A program made the position numbers and the translations under genes. Of a DNA stretch of 64,000 nt, positions 49,625-58,801 are shown piece by piece. The notes under the pieces were generated by a model that saw only the letters and a list, made by a program, of their open reading frames with translations, was not told the origin of the DNA and did no database searches. Source of the stretch: Epilithonimonas zeae (GTDB taxonomy: Bacteria; Bacteroidota; Bacteroidia; Flavobacteriales; Weeksellaceae); the NCBI RefSeq assembly GCF_900141765.1, contig NZ_FSRK01000002.1:1-64000 (forward strand), given 5' to 3'. The first letter of the stretch is position 1; every line of letters starts with the position of its first letter.

Positions 49625-50882
49625 TCTTTTGTTTGTTTTTAATTTTATGTAAAATTAGTTTTATTTCTGACCTCGAAAATACAAAATCATTGATACTAAA
49701 GTGCGTCAATTGATAAAAATTCCAAAGTAAAATAATTGATGAAACACAATACGAAAGGGAAGTTACAATACAAACTCCTAAAATTCCTAATCTTGGAATA
49801 AGAAAAACAGAAGTGATAATTGTAACTATAAAACCTATAAATGATTTGATATTTAGAATTTTCAATTTGTTGATTCCGGCAAAATAGAACCCAACAATAT
49901 TGCTGACTGCAATCGCCAAAATCCCCGGTGATAAAACTAAAATGATCAGTTTGGTCTGTGAAAAATCTTTTCCAAAAATCCAAGTATAAAATTGAGCAGG
50001 TAAAAGCAAGACAACGCCAATAAATAAAGCTGTTGTTATGAAACTGATTTTGACCGATAGTTTTGTTTTGAGAATTAATCCTTCTTTATTCTCATCATTC
50101 AAAGCCTCCGAATATAAAACAAGTGCAAGACTTCTGCTGACTGTCCAAATAGCTTCAGAAAATGCAACACCCACAGAAAAAACACCGACACTAGCAATAC
50201 CTTTATAGTATTCTAAAAAATAAAATGAGACTCTATTATTAAGAAATTGTACAAATGCACTTAGTTGTGTTTTCCAACCATAGTTGAATAAATGAGTTAC
50301 TACTTCTTTTTCAAAAGAGATATTCCTTATGCTGCATCTTTTTAGAAGTCCTACAGAGCTTATCAAGAACAAAATTACAAAACAAAAAATCTGAGCCAAA
50401 AAGTAAGACTCGACGGTCATTATTTTCAGAAAAAATATAATCGCGAAAATAAAAACAATGTGGACCAACAACTGTAAAATGGCGTATAAATTATACAACC
50501 TAACTTCCTGTTTGCCAATAAAAAAATTAACATTAGCAGCCAATAATGACGAAAAAACAGAAAGTGGAATAAGATAGAGAAGATAATCTTGTTGATGGAA
50601 TAAACTAACAAGTAACGGAACGGATATACCTACCAATACAGACCAAATATAGGCATATCCTAAAAGCTTTTCTATTTTGTATTTGGATGCAAAATATGAC
50701 ACGCTACTTCCCGCAAAAATATTGCTAAAAAACACAACAATAGCAAGGTCCAAAGTCACAATAGAGATAGTTCCCTTCCCTTCGCTGCCCCACATATTGG
50801 TAGAAAAAATAATCAATCCGAAATTCAATATCAGCATCAAAAATCGGGAAACAAATGTTTCTGCTACTGCTTTATACTTCAC
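49614..50882 (-). CDS. Polysaccharide flippase (Wzx-like)
   Basis: A 422-residue membrane protein of the polysaccharide biosynthesis/MATE-like flippase family with about 12 hydrophobic segments (for example FLMLILNFGLIIFSTNMWG near the start, then WSVLVGISVPLLVSLF, and GIASVGVFSVGVAFSEAIW). It would move a lipid-linked sugar unit over the inner membrane. It overlaps the glycosyltransferase gene by four bases and the Asn-synthase-like gene by 11, so the three are one operon. Confidence 0.9.
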   Translation of the reverse strand: MKYKAVAETFVSRFLMLILNFGLIIFSTNMWGSEGKGTISIVTLDLAIVVFFSNIFAGSSVSYFASKYKIEKLLGYAYIWSVLVGISVPLLVSLFHQQDYLLYLIPLSVFSSLLAANVNFFIGKQEVRLYNLYAILQLLVHIVFIFAIIFFLKIMTVESYFLAQIFCFVILFLISSVGLLKRCSIRNISFEKEVVTHLFNYGWKTQLSAFVQFLNNRVSFYFLEYYKGIASVGVFSVGVAFSEAIWTVSRSLALVLYSEALNDENKEGLILKTKLSVKISFITTALFIGVVLLLPAQFYTWIFGKDFSQTKLIILVLSPGILAIAVSNIVGFYFAGINKLKILNIKSFIGFIVTIITSVFLIPRLGILGVCIVTSLSYCVSSIILLWNFYQLTHFSINDFVFSRSEIKLILHKIKNKQKNGS

Positions 50883-52006
50883 TTTTCAGATTGTTTTACA
50901 AAATCTACAAATGTTTGCTTAATTAGATTCCAATTGTATTTTTTTTCATAACTGGCTCTCGCATTTTTAGCGTGCTTGTCATAAAGACTCGGTTTCTCAG
51001 TATAATTTATAATCAAATCCGCAATTAATTCTGAGTTTTCAGGCTCAACCAAATATCCGAATTTTGAAACATCTATATGGTTTCTAATCGCTTTCAAATT
51101 GGTATAAATAACCGGCTTACCAGACGCAGCATAATAAAACAATTTGATTGGCAAAGAGTTGTTGTACTCAAAGTTTTTTTCTCTCAAATCAAAACAGATA
51201 TCTGCCTCAGAATACGAGCTTGTGAATGTTTCAAAACTTGTAGGTTTTACAATAGAGATATTTTCCCAAGCATATTTTTCTAAAAGTTGATTGAAATGTT
51301 TGGCATCAGAATCTCTTTTAGGTGCTCCAACAATTAAAATGGATATTTCTAAATCTGGCTTTCTTTTTCGTACTAAATCTATCGCTTTAAAAAAATTATC
51401 TATTCCATCTTCTTTAGAAATTCTTCCCGTGCAACAAAGCGTAATTTTATTTTTTGCAATTTGTTTGATATTCTTTTCAATGTAGATATCATCCGGATAA
51501 TAAGCCTGTGTTAGATTCTTTTTGAATGGAAACAAATACATCAAAGGGAATTTTTTAGAATCTTCCCCAAAAATAAAATGTGTACTCAGAAATCCTGCAT
51601 ACATCTGAATCAGAAAAAACTTAATCAGATGAAAAGGTTTCAATAGCCACGAATAGGGTTGTAACATTCTGAATGACGGATACCATTCTGTAATATCATA
51701 AATGATACTTGTTTTTTTTATTTTTTGGAATTTTCCCGCTGCAATAATAGCCAATGGCTCCGAACAAATAATGACATCTGGTTGAAAGTCGTTACAAATT
51801 TTAAGCAATATATCTTTTTTTTGCTTTGCTGATTGTTCTAAGATTGAATATGATTCGATTTCAATTCCATCAATAATGCCTTTGTAACCAGAAGACAAAC
51901 TGCAAATTTTCACCTCAAAACCCTTCTTTACAAGTTCTACTGCCTGATGATAAAAAATACGATCATCATTATATCTGTGTGCAGTTGTCAGGAAAAGAAC
52001 TTTCAA
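50879..52006 (-). CDS. Glycosyltransferase family 4 protein
   Basis: A 375-residue GT-B glycosyltransferase. The N-terminal domain has LFLTTAHRYNDDRIFYHQA, and the C-terminal domain has LCCTGRISKEDGIDNFFKA and KLFYYAASGKPVIYT with the E-x7-E-like site degenerate. It transfers a sugar to a surface-glycan precursor; donor and acceptor are not known. It is the first gene of the glycan cassette and overlaps the flippase gene by four bases. Confidence 0.92.
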   Translation of the reverse strand: MKVLFLTTAHRYNDDRIFYHQAVELVKKGFEVKICSLSSGYKGIIDGIEIESYSILEQSAKQKKDILLKICNDFQPDVIICSEPLAIIAAGKFQKIKKTSIIYDITEWYPSFRMLQPYSWLLKPFHLIKFFLIQMYAGFLSTHFIFGEDSKKFPLMYLFPFKKNLTQAYYPDDIYIEKNIKQIAKNKITLCCTGRISKEDGIDNFFKAIDLVRKRKPDLEISILIVGAPKRDSDAKHFNQLLEKYAWENISIVKPTSFETFTSSYSEADICFDLREKNFEYNNSLPIKLFYYAASGKPVIYTNLKAIRNHIDVSKFGYLVEPENSELIADLIINYTEKPSLYDKHAKNARASYEKKYNWNLIKQTFVDFVKQSEK

Positions 52007-52046
52007 AATTATGTTTTGAAATTAATTGAAAAGATGAATCAAATTA

Positions 52047-52532
52047 TTAAATTGACGATGCCCAGCTTCTGGCAAATGGCTGTAAAAAATGACTTAGAAA
52101 ATCCAAATAAGTATTTTTTGAAAAATCGAAAACTTCGATGTTTTTTGACAATTCGCCACTTCTGATTTTGGTTTTAAAGTCTGATAGTTTCAGGGTTTTC
52201 ACTTCTCCATTTTCTACGTAGCTGGCTTTCATTCTATCAAACAATCCAAGATCAAATTCGGCATCCAGTTCTCTCATTACTTTTCCCAGTGCATCAATAC
52301 TGCAGCCAGAAGCGGCTTCTTTCTCTTCATCAACACAGATGATAATGAACTGATTTTTTTCGATTTTGAAAGAAGAAGACAGTTCTTTTCCATGAGCTGC
52401 CCAATCGCTCAAGAAATCATATAGTTTCTCCGCAATTACTTTACTTTCTTTCGCGGTAAAAGGTCTTGACGCGGGATATATAATAACTCGGTAATCGTTT
52501 GTTTCTACAATACTGGATTCCTCGATTTTCAT
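52047..52532 (-). CDS. Conserved hypothetical protein, no ATPase motif
   Basis: A 161-residue protein conserved in Flavobacteriia beside Fe-S proteins. It has no signal peptide and no Walker A or B motif, although relatives are often labelled ABC transporter ATPase. Visible conserved features are VIIYPASRPFTAKES, IICVDEEKEAASGCSID and the C-terminal FLQPFARSWASSI. I cannot assign a function. It lies downstream of the Fe-S gene pair, separated from it by a terminator. Confidence 0.75.
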   Translation of the reverse strand: MKIEESSIVETNDYRVIIYPASRPFTAKESKVIAEKLYDFLSDWAAHGKELSSSFKIEKNQFIIICVDEEKEAASGCSIDALGKVMRELDAEFDLGLFDRMKASYVENGEVKTLKLSDFKTKIRSGELSKNIEVFDFSKNTYLDFLSHFLQPFARSWASSI

Positions 52533-52630
52533 AAGAAGGGATTTATTATTTACAAAATCACTTGACAGCGATTTTATCTATCATTTAAAAATATAAAATT
52601 ACGGATTTTTATTCAATTTTCTAAAAACGA

Positions 52631-52657
52631 AAAAACCTAGAATATTATCTAGGTTTT
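52631..52657 (-). terminator. Terminator of the Fe-S protein operon
   Basis: AAAACCTAGA and TCTAGGTTTT form the stem, with T-rich sequence after it on the minus strand. Confidence 0.8.
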
Positions 52658-52681
52658 ATATTTCAAAAAAAGTGTTTAGAA

Positions 52682-53467
52682 TTACAGATCTTCCGCTTCT
52701 GCCAAAAGTTCTACAATATCTTTGACTTCTACTTCTGTATTTTTATTGAAGTGCTTCACACCATCTGTCATCATTGTATTACAGAAAGGACACCCCGTAG
52801 CAATCACTTTTGGTTCGAATGAAAGCGCTTCTTCTGTTCTTTCGATATTGATGTCTTTATTTCCTTTTTCTGGTTCTTTAAACATCTGCGCCCCGCCAGC
52901 TCCGCAACATAATCCGTTGGTTTTGCAACGTTTCATTTCTACTAATTCTGCATCGAGTTTTTCCAAAAGCATTCTTGGCGCTTCATATTCGTCATTAGCT
53001 CTTCCAAGGTAACAAGGATCGTGGAATGTGATTTTTTTTCCTTTGAAACTTCCTCCTTCGATTTTCAATCGGCCTTCATTCATCAAATCTTTCAGGAATT
53101 GTGTATGATGCAAAACCTGATAATTCCCGCCAAGACTTGGATATTCGTTCTTCAAAGTATTGAAACAATGTGGGCAAGCTGTTACGATTTTTTTGACTTC
53201 GTAAGCGTTCAGTACTTCAATGTTGGTCAAAGCCATCATTTGGAAAACAAACTCGTTTCCGGCACGTTTTGCAGGGTCTCCCGTACAAGATTCTTCTTGT
53301 CCCAGAACAGCGAATTCTACTCCGATTTTATTCAGAATTTTGCAAAATGCACGTGTGATTTTTTTCGCACGATCATCAAAACTTCCAGCACAACCAACCC
53401 AAAAGAGAACTTCGGGAGATTTGCCTTCAGCAGCGTAATCTGCCATTGTTTTTATATTGAAATCCAT
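52682..53467 (-). CDS. HdrB-like Fe-S protein with two CCG domains
   Basis: A 261-residue protein with two Cys-rich CCG domains, as in the catalytic subunit HdrB or GlpC/LutA relatives. The second halves show FHDPCYLGRANDEYEAPR with CKTNGLCCGAGG, and VIATGCPFCNTMM. A first set is LFWVGCAGSFDDRAKK with IVTACPHCFNTL. It would bind one or two Fe-S centres and act with the membrane Fe-S protein encoded 50 bases upstream. The substrate is not known; in related bacteria the pair has been linked to electron transfer to quinones. Confidence 0.92.
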   Translation of the reverse strand: MDFNIKTMADYAAEGKSPEVLFWVGCAGSFDDRAKKITRAFCKILNKIGVEFAVLGQEESCTGDPAKRAGNEFVFQMMALTNIEVLNAYEVKKIVTACPHCFNTLKNEYPSLGGNYQVLHHTQFLKDLMNEGRLKIEGGSFKGKKITFHDPCYLGRANDEYEAPRMLLEKLDAELVEMKRCKTNGLCCGAGGAQMFKEPEKGNKDINIERTEEALSFEPKVIATGCPFCNTMMTDGVKHFNKNTEVEVKDIVELLAEAEDL

Positions 53468-53516
53468 TTGTTGTAAAATGTATTTTGTATTAATGTAAAT
53501 GTCCTTTACTTCAATA

Positions 53517-54833
53517 TTAATCGTTAGCCCAATTCAATCTGTCAGCTTGATTATATTGCCAAGGTGCGGCATTATTTTCGACGTTTGTCATCATTAAATT
53601 TAATTCTTGAGGAGCTGCGGATTGTTCCATTACCAAGAATCTTCTCATTTCGAAAATAATGGAAAGCGGGTCAATCAAAACAGGACAAGCTTCTACACAA
53701 GCATTACAAGTGGTACAAGCCCAAAGTTCTTCTTTGGTAATATAATCGTTCAGTAGCTTTTTACCATCATCAACAAACTTACCCCCGTTTTTATTAAGAT
53801 TTTTTCCGACTTCTTCCAGACGATCTCTGGTTTTCATCATAATCAATCTTGGAGACAATTTTTTACCTGTGATATTAGCAGGACAAACCGATGTACATCT
53901 TCCACATTCGGTACAAGAATAAGCACTCATCAATTGATGTTGATTCAAATCAAAAATATCTTCTGCTCCAAATTTTGAAGGAACTCCTACCTCGCCTTCT
54001 GCAGGAGCTGCATAAGGATCTGCATTCGGATCCATCATTAACTTGATTTCTTTAGTTACAGTATCCAGATTATTAAATTCCCCTTTTTTCTCAAGATTCG
54101 CAAACCAAGTATTTGGGAATGCTAAAATGATATGAAGATGTTTGGAATAATATAGATAATTCATAAAGAAAAGAATGCCAACAAAGTGAAACCACCAAGC
54201 CGATTTCTCAATAATATGAAGGGTTTCTAAACTGAAATTTCCAAAGAAAGGAAATAGATGTTTTGAGATTGGAAAGTTTGAACTAAAACGAGTTGAATCT
54301 GCATAGAAATCTGCTCCGTTCATTGTGAAGAAAGCGACCATCAAAGCAAACTCAATAATCAAAATCCAATTGGCATCTTGTTTTGGCCAACCGAATAATT
54401 CTTTCATCGTTAATCTTTTGACACCATAGAAATTTCTTCTGATGAAAAATACGACGACTGCTAAGACAACCAAAGCCGCTAAAATTTCTAAAAATCCTGT
54501 GAAAAATGCGTAGAAAGAATCTCCTAAAACACTTTGCAAAAATCTGTGCGTTCCAAAAATACCATCAATGATAATTTCTAATAACTCGATATTAATAATG
54601 ACAAATCCAACATAAACGAAAATATGCAAAATCCCTGCGATAGGACGTTTCACCATTTTGCTCTGTCCAAGTGCCACTCTGGTCATTATTGCCCAACGTT
54701 CCGCTTTTCTGTCGGTTCGGTCAATTTCTCTTCCGAGTTTTATATTGCGATATAATTCTTTCAGGCTTTTAGCAAACAAGCCGAAACCTGCAATCAATAA
54801 AATCAGAAATATTACATTGTCAATATATTGCAT
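53517..54833 (-). CDS. Membrane-bound 4Fe-4S protein (HdrC/GlpC-like)
   Basis: A 438-residue protein. The first 250 residues have about five or six membrane segments in the manner of a NarI/HdrE cytochrome-b-like anchor (VIFLILLIAGFGLFAKSL, ILHIFVYVGFVIINIELLEII, FFTGFLEILAALVVLAVVVFF, FHFVGILFFMNYLYYSKHLH). The C-terminal part has two 4Fe-4S sites, CTECGRCTSVCP and CTTCNACVEACP. It should pass electrons between the HdrB-like protein and the quinone pool. It lies four bases after the MlaD gene. Confidence 0.92.
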   Translation of the reverse strand: MQYIDNVIFLILLIAGFGLFAKSLKELYRNIKLGREIDRTDRKAERWAIMTRVALGQSKMVKRPIAGILHIFVYVGFVIINIELLEIIIDGIFGTHRFLQSVLGDSFYAFFTGFLEILAALVVLAVVVFFIRRNFYGVKRLTMKELFGWPKQDANWILIIEFALMVAFFTMNGADFYADSTRFSSNFPISKHLFPFFGNFSLETLHIIEKSAWWFHFVGILFFMNYLYYSKHLHIILAFPNTWFANLEKKGEFNNLDTVTKEIKLMMDPNADPYAAPAEGEVGVPSKFGAEDIFDLNQHQLMSAYSCTECGRCTSVCPANITGKKLSPRLIMMKTRDRLEEVGKNLNKNGGKFVDDGKKLLNDYITKEELWACTTCNACVEACPVLIDPLSIIFEMRRFLVMEQSAAPQELNLMMTNVENNAAPWQYNQADRLNWAND

Positions 54834-54836
54834 AGA

Positions 54837-55790
54837 TTATTTTTTATCTGCGTTTTTACCAAAAACCGAGAAGTTCACATATCTTTTCGGATTAGCTTTG
54901 AAATCTTCTACCAAAGCATTCAGGTTTTTAGAAGTCTTTTCAAGATTATTGTAAAGCTCTTCATCTTTCGCCAATTTACCAAGAGAACCTTCTCCGTTTT
55001 GTATGCCGGAAATAACGTTATTCAGTTTACCAGCCGTTTGGTTGAATTGGTCAATTGTTCCGTTCAATTTATCAATATCTACACGTTCTGCAACAGATCC
55101 AAATTTATCCAAAGTTTTGTTGGCTGTAACCATTGCATTGTTAGCATTAGCTACTACTTCGTGTAGACCTTTTTCGTTATTGGCAAGGATAGCATTTGTT
55201 CTGTCAGATGCGCCTTTGAAAGATTCGATGGTTCTGTTAAGATTTGACAACAACAATTTGATTTCTCTTCTATTTTGCTCATCGACAATTTTATTTGTAC
55301 TTGCTAAAGTTGAATCCAACTTCAGTAACACATTTGATAATTGATCTTTAACTGGTTTTACTTGGGAAGAAAGAGAGTTAAGCATAGACAATTGATAATT
55401 TCCTTTCAGCGTATCACCATCTTTGGCAATTCCTCCTCCATAAGCAAGGTTGATTTTCATTTCTTTTCCAGACATCAATCCTGGTTCAAAAATCTCTAAT
55501 GTAGAATTTTTTGAAAACTCAAAATTATCATCTATTGTCAATTTAACAACAAAATGTAATCTGCCATCTTTTGTAGTTATCGGTTTTATTTCATCTACTT
55601 GTCCTACCTTCAATCCATTTATAGAAACCGGATTGGAAACAGAAAGTCCTTCTACATTATCATACTTGGCATAGAAAGCATTATCTGTTGTGAAAAGGTT
55701 TTTACCTTTCATAAACTGATAAAGTACAACGAAACCAATTATGGCGAATATAGCGATTAATCCTGTTTTTAATTCTTTACTTAACTTCAC
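54837..55790 (-). CDS. MlaD-family lipid-transport protein
   Basis: A 317-residue MCE/MlaD protein. One membrane segment (LIAIFAIIGFVVLYQFM, about 11-27) is followed by the MCE domain with YDNVEGLSVSNPVSINGLKVGQVDEI, and then a long region of helix and coiled coil (about 145-300, with repeated Asn/Lys heptads). It would bind lipids in the periplasm as part of an ABC-type lipid transporter, whose other parts are not in this window. A TATATTTG element (55816-55823) lies upstream on the minus strand. Confidence 0.94.
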   Translation of the reverse strand: MKLSKELKTGLIAIFAIIGFVVLYQFMKGKNLFTTDNAFYAKYDNVEGLSVSNPVSINGLKVGQVDEIKPITTKDGRLHFVVKLTIDDNFEFSKNSTLEIFEPGLMSGKEMKINLAYGGGIAKDGDTLKGNYQLSMLNSLSSQVKPVKDQLSNVLLKLDSTLASTNKIVDEQNRREIKLLLSNLNRTIESFKGASDRTNAILANNEKGLHEVVANANNAMVTANKTLDKFGSVAERVDIDKLNGTIDQFNQTAGKLNNVISGIQNGEGSLGKLAKDEELYNNLEKTSKNLNALVEDFKANPKRYVNFSVFGKNADKK

Positions 55791-55815
55791 GTTTTATTTG
55801 GGTTTTACTAATTAG

Positions 55816-55823
55816 CAAATATA
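55816..55823 (-). promoter_or_regulatory. -7 element before the MlaD gene
   Basis: TATATTTG on the minus strand, about 25 bases before the start codon; it would serve the mlaD and Fe-S genes. Confidence 0.45.
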
Positions 55824-55911
55824 AGAATATTGGGTTTATAATTGATATAAATAAAAAACAACAAAAGCGACAATTATGCCGCTTTTGTTTATATTGATAA
55901 ATGTTGGGAAA

Positions 55912-58056
55912 TTATTGCTGAGCTGCCTTATCCCAAACTTCGATTCTAAAATCTTTGATGTTGGCATTATCCTGAAGACTCTTCAAGAATGCACCTGTAA
56001 ACTGCTGAGAGTTTTGCTGGTTGATAGATTCTGTAATCTGTTTGATATCACCTGGCAATTTGTTAGTTTTAACAGATTTTTTAACCACCAGATAAACACC
56101 TGTCATCCCTTCAACTGGCTGAGACAATTTGTTGGTTGCTACTCCAAATGCTGCACCAGCAACTTTAGGTTCCATAGCGCCATTTACAGCTGGGTTGAAC
56201 AAGTTAACATCTGCATTTCCTTTTGTAGTTCCAAATGCTTTCGCTGCTTGGTCAAGAGTAGAATATTTTCCTGCATTAATTTTTTCAATAATTTTCTTAG
56301 CAAGAACTTTATTTTTTACAATTGGCTCAATTTGGTCTCTTACCGTTTCCGGATCAGCAAGACCTTCATCCTGTTTTCCTACAACGTAAGCAACAATTCT
56401 GTCGCCTGTTCCTTCTACTGTGAAGATATCTGTATCTCCAATATTTCTTTTCTTATCGAAAGCCCAAGCAATCACATCGCCATCCTTGTCTGTGTTAAGA
56501 CCTGGAAGTGTTCCTTGGAAACGACCAACTGTTTTAGGATTATCAAATCTGTATTTGTTTTTCTCTGCTAAGCTTTTGAATTGATTGAAGCTTTTACCTT
56601 CAGTCTGTTGAATGAATCTTGTTGCCTGAGTAAGAACTTGATTTTCTGTTTTGTCAGAAGCTTTGATATTTTTAGCTAAGTGTGCAATTTTATAAGTCAT
56701 AGCACCACTTTTCTTATCTTCAACATTGATAATGTGGTATCCGAAAGCTGTTTCTTGTAATCCAGTCGCTCCTTTAGGATTATTTGCTAAAAAGCTTAAA
56801 TAGCCTGGTGCAAACTGACTTGCTGGAGTTGTCCAACCCACACTTCCGTTTCTTTCTACTGCATTTGGCTCATCAGACAATTTCAATCCGTCAGCAAATT
56901 TTGCAGGGTCAGCTTTGATTACTGCTAACAAACTATCTGCAGTTTTCTTCGCTGCTTCCTTTGTTCTGGTTGCTGTAGATCTTTCCGCTCCTTTATAACC
57001 AATCAAGATATGTTTTGACAATGTAGAATCAGAAGCTTTTTTATCTAGCAATTTAGACACTACATAAAGCGTTTGCTCTTTGTAAGGGCCAAAAGTTTGT
57101 CCAATAGCTGCAGTTGCAATTTTATCTTTCAGCTCAGCTGGCAATTGAGCTGGGCTTACATACTGAGGAATGAAAGGTACATCAGAATTCAATTCTACAA
57201 ACATAGAATCGTTCTTTGTATTTTGGAAATTTTCTGCTCCGTTAGAAGCATCAGTTCCTTTAAGGTATAATTTGTTGATTTCGTTTAAAGTTGCAGCATC
57301 ATCCTGAGCACTTGGTACAGCTGGGAAATATGCATAAGCCAAATTTCTGCTCGCAGCAGCTTTGAATCTTGTTGGATGCAATTTGATATAATCTGCAAGA
57401 TCTTGAGTCGTCACTTTTACGTTATTCTTTTTAGCGAACTCAAGGTAATCAACTTTTACAAAATCGATGTTTGCCATATCATCACGGAATTTGATCATCA
57501 ATTCAGCTTCTTTTTTGCTGGTTGTGATTCCTGAAGTCAGGTTTCCGAATAACATTCTGGCCATCATTCTGTACTCGATTGATTTTTTGTTTTTCAACCA
57601 ATAAGAATAATTTTCAGGACTAGTCGCTTGTGCTTTTTCTATTTCAGATTTAATTTCCTGAAGTTTGAAATTACCTTTCTCATCAAAATATTGTTGATTT
57701 TGAGCGAACATTGGATCATACTGCAATTGGCTCCAGAAAATATCATCCGTCAACTGAAGACCCATTTTTTCAAACTGCTGCTTGATTAATTTTGACTGTA
57801 CAAGAATCTGCCAAGCCTGCTCCTCAAGACCTTTTGTAGGTTGACCTTGCTGCTGAGCCTGTTGCTGCATGATGAATAACTGGTCGTTGTACTCATCTCT
57901 CGTGATATCTTCGCCATTCACTTTACCAAAAACGTTCGGGTTTTTTGAGAACATCTTATCAAAAGTATCTGCGTTGAAAAGAAACGACACCAACCCTAAG
58001 GCTATTACACCTAACAGAAGCCATGATCTCTTTCTAATTTCGCCTAAAATTGCCAT
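55912..58056 (-). CDS. PpiD-like periplasmic peptidyl-prolyl isomerase
   Basis: A 714-residue protein with an N-terminal membrane anchor (SWLLLGVIALGLVSFLF), a SurA-like chaperone region (FGKVNGEDITRDEYNDQL and on), a central parvulin domain (about 340-450: LSKHILIGYKGAERS, NAVERNGSVGWTTPA, ETAFGYHIINVEDK) and a C-terminal chaperone-like part. It helps outer-membrane proteins or lipoproteins to fold in the periplasm, as in PpiD. The length is close to the flavobacterial family. Confidence 0.95.
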   Translation of the reverse strand: MAILGEIRKRSWLLLGVIALGLVSFLFNADTFDKMFSKNPNVFGKVNGEDITRDEYNDQLFIMQQQAQQQGQPTKGLEEQAWQILVQSKLIKQQFEKMGLQLTDDIFWSQLQYDPMFAQNQQYFDEKGNFKLQEIKSEIEKAQATSPENYSYWLKNKKSIEYRMMARMLFGNLTSGITTSKKEAELMIKFRDDMANIDFVKVDYLEFAKKNNVKVTTQDLADYIKLHPTRFKAAASRNLAYAYFPAVPSAQDDAATLNEINKLYLKGTDASNGAENFQNTKNDSMFVELNSDVPFIPQYVSPAQLPAELKDKIATAAIGQTFGPYKEQTLYVVSKLLDKKASDSTLSKHILIGYKGAERSTATRTKEAAKKTADSLLAVIKADPAKFADGLKLSDEPNAVERNGSVGWTTPASQFAPGYLSFLANNPKGATGLQETAFGYHIINVEDKKSGAMTYKIAHLAKNIKASDKTENQVLTQATRFIQQTEGKSFNQFKSLAEKNKYRFDNPKTVGRFQGTLPGLNTDKDGDVIAWAFDKKRNIGDTDIFTVEGTGDRIVAYVVGKQDEGLADPETVRDQIEPIVKNKVLAKKIIEKINAGKYSTLDQAAKAFGTTKGNADVNLFNPAVNGAMEPKVAGAAFGVATNKLSQPVEGMTGVYLVVKKSVKTNKLPGDIKQITESINQQNSQQFTGAFLKSLQDNANIKDFRIEVWDKAAQQ

Positions 58057-58084
58057 TTTATATTATGTGTTTATAATCAGTTTG

Positions 58085-58092
58085 CGAAAATA
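58085..58092 (-). promoter_or_regulatory. -7-like element before the PpiD gene
   Basis: TATTTTCG on the minus strand, one mismatch from TAnnTTTG. Confidence 0.3.
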
Positions 58093-58154
58093 CATATTTT
58101 TAGCAGAATAGGAAAATTATTTGGATACATTTGTGAATGTGCAATATAAAATAA

Positions 58155-58182
58155 GAAAAACCTCTAGATTTAGAGGTTTTTT
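58155..58182. terminator. Terminator of the sigma-factor operon
   Basis: AAAAACCTCTA and TAGAGGTTTTTT form a stem with both A- and T-runs, right after the 58185 stop codon. Confidence 0.85.
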
Positions 58183-58184
58183 GT

Positions 58185-58784
58185 TTACTTATCGTTTTTC
58201 TTATCGAGAACTTTTTCCCGCATTTTTCCTTCCGTCTGGAATAATTTCAGAACCTGTTGTGGTGTAAGAATTTTTAAAAATTTATCAGCATAAGTTCTTC
58301 TGTTGTTTAGAAGTTGCTGACCAACATCAAAACTTTGATTAAGTCTTCTCGTAGCTTCTTCGTCCGAAAGATTTCCAATGTTATTTTCTACAAGAAATTT
58401 TTCTTTAATCTGCTTCTGATTAGTTTGATATTCAGCATAAAGCGCTTTGAACTCGTCTTGTTTATCTGCAGAAATATCAATATCATCGATGACGATATTT
58501 TCCTTCATCTTTTGTAGAAAAAGAGAACGTTCTTTTGTAGACATATTGTTCACCACTTCTCTTTTCTCCTGTGTATTCATACTTCTCCATTCGGAAGTTC
58601 TGGGAATATTGGTCTGTCTTTGCATAGTTCCAACTGGCGATAACGATGAAGAACTGCCACGCAAGCTAGAATTCGAACCCGAATTAGACCTTAAATTTGT
58701 AGTTCCGGATCTTCTGTCTTGTCCACTAACTGTGTGAGCAGAAAAGAATCCGGCAATTAAAATAGTCAATAACAATTTTTTCAT
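58185..58784 (-). CDS. Periplasmic Spy/CpxP-like protein of the sigma operon
   Basis: A 199-residue exported protein with signal peptide (MKKLLLTILIAGFFSAHTVSG). A Ser/Gly/Asn-rich region (about 25-55) is followed by a helical part with MSTKERSLFLQKM and ILTPQQVLKLFQTEGKMREK, which looks like the LTxxQ helices of Spy/CpxP-type periplasmic proteins. It lies 17 bases after the anti-sigma-like gene and may sense or buffer envelope stress. The match to Spy is by pattern only. Confidence 0.7.
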   Translation of the reverse strand: MKKLLLTILIAGFFSAHTVSGQDRRSGTTNLRSNSGSNSSLRGSSSSLSPVGTMQRQTNIPRTSEWRSMNTQEKREVVNNMSTKERSLFLQKMKENIVIDDIDISADKQDEFKALYAEYQTNQKQIKEKFLVENNIGNLSDEEATRRLNQSFDVGQQLLNNRRTYADKFLKILTPQQVLKLFQTEGKMREKVLDKKNDK

Positions 58785-58801
58785 TTCTCTCTATTTTGTT
58801 A

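Noticed and set aside
55876-56571. Plus-strand frame of 231 codons opposite the PpiD-like gene
   Set aside because: It overlaps a long real gene on the other strand, is full of Cys/Phe/Asn and lacks known motifs.
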